Positions 6,503 through 8,511 of a stretch of DNA of 8,511 bases are shown here, piece by piece (the first letter of the stretch is position 1; each line of letters begins with the position of its first letter). The stretch covers positions 1 to 8,511 of the forward strand of contig JABHUT010000113.1 of NCBI GenBank assembly GCA_018658685.1, in the 5' to 3' direction. The DNA comes from Alphaproteobacteria bacterium. Its GTDB lineage: Bacteria > Pseudomonadota > Alphaproteobacteria > MED-G09. Under the pieces are notes generated by a model. That model searched no databases. It saw nothing but the letters and a program-made list of their open reading frames with translations, and was not told the origin of the DNA. Position numbers and translations under genes: made by a program.

Positions 6503-8511
6503 ATGAAATTTGCAGTAGGACAACCAGTTACAAGGATAGAAGATACAAGACTTATAACTGGCGAAGGAAAATTTACTGATGATTTAAAGTTACCTGATAT
6601 GGTTTATGGAGTATTTTTAAGATCTCCATATGCTCATGCTAAAATAACTAGTATTAGTTATGAGGAAGCTCTTAAAATGCCGGGTGTTGTAGAAATATTT
6701 ACTGGCGAGCGATTACAGGATGAAGGCCTCTCTCATATGTCTGTTATAGATTTTTTACAAAATAAAGATGGAACACCCATGAATGCCAGTAAAAGACCAA
6801 TTCTTGCGGTCGATAAAGTTAGGCACGTGGGCGATCCAGTTGTTTTTATTTTAGCTGATACCACCAATCAAGCACTGGATGCATCTGAATTGATTGAGAT
6901 ATCTTATGATGAATTACCTTGTGTTACTGACACCTCAAAAGCTTTAAACTCTGACTCTCCTATTTTATTTGAGGAATTTGGATCAAATTCAGCTGTGGAT
7001 TGGGAATTAGGTTCTGAAGATGAATGGAAGATGGTTGAAGATAAAGCAGACCACATTTCAAAAGTTGATTTAATTAACAATAGAATTGTTGTTAATCCTA
7101 TTGAACCAAGATCTGCTATTTCTGATTATAATAAAGATAATAATCATTTTACTGTATATGTAGAAAGTCAAGGATCTCACGCTATGAGAGAGAGACTTGC
7201 GGGCTCTCTTGGTGTTGAAGAAAAAAATATAAAGGTTGTAACCAATGATGTTGGTGGTGGTTTTGGATTAAAAATGATGTGTTTTCCAGAGTACGTTGCC
7301 ACAATGTTTGCTAGTCGAGCCCTTAAAAGGCCCGTAAAATGGACATCTACAAGATCTGAAGCTTTCTTGAGTGACTCGCACGGAAGAGATCATGTTACTG
7401 AAGCATCTATAGCGATGGATAAAGAGGGAAACTTCTTAGGTGTTAAGGTCGACACAGTTGCAGCTGTTGGCGCTTATTTATCTCAGTATGGAATTTTTAT
7501 ACCTACACTTGCAGGCGCTGGTATGCATGTAGGAGTTTATAAGATCCCAGTTTTATATAACAAAGTTAATGTTGTTTATACTAACACTGTCCCGGTTGAT
7601 GCCTATAGAGGCGCGGGGAGACCAGAAGCCAGTTATGTCATTGAAAGGCTTGTAGATAAAGCTGCTGATGATCTCGGAATTGATCCAGTTGAACTTAGAG
7701 TTAAGAATTTTGTTCAACCTGACGAGATTGGTAAGCATGAAGGGGCAATACTTCCTCTTGATAGTTGTGATTTTCAAAAGACTACGGAAATGTCTATGGT
7801 TAATTCCTCTTATGAAGATTTTCTAAAAAGAAAAGAAGAATCTAAATTAGAAAATAAATTAAAAGGAATAGGTATTTCTTATTATATTGAAAGGACACAG
7901 GGAGAAGGTGCTGAAAATTCAAGAGTTGTTATCTCCGGTGAGGGGTCTGTGAAGGTTTTTGCAGGAACACAAGCCACAGGTCAAGGTCATGAAACAGCGT
8001 GGACACAAATTTTGGTTGAAAAACTTGGTGTAAATCCTGAAGATGTATCCATACATTTTGGCAACAGTGATGATTTACCTGGCGGCGGCGGAACAGGCGG
8101 TTCTAAATCTTTATATATGGCAGCTGGTGCAATAAATGATGCTTCAAATGCGATGTTAAAAAAAGGAATTGAAATAGCAGCTAATGAGCTTGAGGCATCA
8201 ATAGATGAAATTGAGTATACAACAGATGCTGGACCATTATTTCAAGTTAAGGGAACTAATAGAAATATTGATCTCTACTCAGTGGCTAGACTTGCAGAAA
8301 GTCAGTCTAATACACAAATTCTTGATGGCGAAAGTGCTTATGAACATAAAGATCCTACATTTCCAAATGGTTGTCATATTTGCGAAATATCAATTGATAA
8401 GGAAACTGGTAGAATTGAGATAGATAATTACTCAGCTACTGATGATTTTGGTAGAATAATAAATCCACTTTTAGTTGCCGGTCAGGTTCATGGAGGAATA
8501 GTTCAAGGTCT
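6503..8511 (+). CDS. Molybdopterin-binding large subunit, xanthine dehydrogenase / form II CO dehydrogenase (CoxL-like) family, 3'-partial
   Basis: Large catalytic subunit of a molybdenum hydroxylase, which oxidises aldehydes, N-heterocycles or, in true form I CoxL, carbon monoxide. It normally works with FAD (CoxM-like) and 2Fe-2S (CoxS-like) subunits. The frame is open from ATG 6503 to the window edge: 669 codons of an expected 760-800. Visible in order are 'TRIEDTRLITGEG' and 'FLRSPYAHAKI' (38-48), the hammerhead domain to about residue 125 ('RHVGDPVV'), 'EPRSA' (201-205), 'GGGFG' (251-255) at the molybdopterin site, the active-site loop 'AYRGAGR' (367-373), and 'GGGGTGGS' (527-534). AYRGAGR is the form II signature; form I carbon monoxide dehydrogenases have AYxCSFR with the copper-binding cysteine, absent here. 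Carbon monoxide oxidation is therefore unlikely, and an aldehyde or similar small organic is more probable. The catalytic glutamate near the C-terminus is outside the window. It follows the aldolase-family gene by 15 bases. Confidence 0.93.
   Translation, partial: MKFAVGQPVTRIEDTRLITGEGKFTDDLKLPDMVYGVFLRSPYAHAKITSISYEEALKMPGVVEIFTGERLQDEGLSHMSVIDFLQNKDGTPMNASKRPILAVDKVRHVGDPVVFILADTTNQALDASELIEISYDELPCVTDTSKALNSDSPILFEEFGSNSAVDWELGSEDEWKMVEDKADHISKVDLINNRIVVNPIEPRSAISDYNKDNNHFTVYVESQGSHAMRERLAGSLGVEEKNIKVVTNDVGGGFGLKMMCFPEYVATMFASRALKRPVKWTSTRSEAFLSDSHGRDHVTEASIAMDKEGNFLGVKVDTVAAVGAYLSQYGIFIPTLAGAGMHVGVYKIPVLYNKVNVVYTNTVPVDAYRGAGRPEASYVIERLVDKAADDLGIDPVELRVKNFVQPDEIGKHEGAILPLDSCDFQKTTEMSMVNSSYEDFLKRKEESKLENKLKGIGISYYIERTQGEGAENSRVVISGEGSVKVFAGTQATGQGHETAWTQILVEKLGVNPEDVSIHFGNSDDLPGGGGTGGSKSLYMAAGAINDASNAMLKKGIEIAANELEASIDEIEYTTDAGPLFQVKGTNRNIDLYSVARLAESQSNTQILDGESAYEHKDPTFPNGCHICEISIDKETGRIEIDNYSATDDFGRIINPLLVAGQVHGGIVQG

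Noticed and set aside
7553..8423. Open frames in other frames of the molybdoenzyme gene (7553-7777 minus, 8205-8423 plus)
   Set aside because: The large-subunit frame is continuous and matches family motifs throughout this region, so these are shadows.

Overview
The window is a gene-dense, visibly AT-rich stretch of a bacterial chromosome. No intergenic gap exceeds about 75 bases. The protein families point to a streamlined, probably marine alphaproteobacterium: a short NAD kinase with the 'AFRPRRW' box typical of that class, a CaiB/BaiF CoA transferase, a NUDT19-like Nudix hydrolase, and a form II CoxL-type molybdoenzyme. The lineage is inferred from protein flavour and base composition only; no rRNA or other decisive marker is present. 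No tRNA, rRNA, CRISPR array, insertion sequence or convincing stem-loop terminator was seen.

Left part (1-2506): the window opens inside thrS (threonyl-tRNA synthetase), which runs to 1226. The frame matches the family from end to end except for one in-frame TGA at 402-404, where the conserved motif 2 glycine should be. A CaiB/BaiF CoA transferase lies on the opposite strand (2436 down to 1219), and its 3' end overlaps the thrS 3' end by 8 bases. A 58-70 base divergent spacer follows.

Middle (2507-4102): a NUDT19-like Nudix hydrolase (+) converges on NAD kinase (-), with 6 bases between their stop codons. The second divergent spacer (4103-4177) carries nadK in one direction and glpK in the other.

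Right part (4178-8511): three genes on the + strand. These are glycerol kinase (TTG start, G-rich ribosome binding site), then after 75 bases a class II aldolase/adducin-family protein (TTG start, own candidate promoter), then after 15 bases the molybdopterin-binding large subunit of a xanthine dehydrogenase/CO dehydrogenase-family enzyme, which runs off the right edge. The last two look like an operon for oxidising a small organic substrate. That substrate cannot be read from the sequence. The partner FAD and 2Fe-2S subunits, if encoded here, would lie beyond the window.

The most notable observation is the TGA inside thrS. No other gene here has an in-frame TGA, and tryptophan and glycine are encoded by standard codons throughout, so general recoding is unlikely. 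A sequencing error, a very recent nonsense mutation or site-specific readthrough are the realistic options. No clearly novel multi-gene system is evident; the rest is mostly ordinary core and catabolic gene content.
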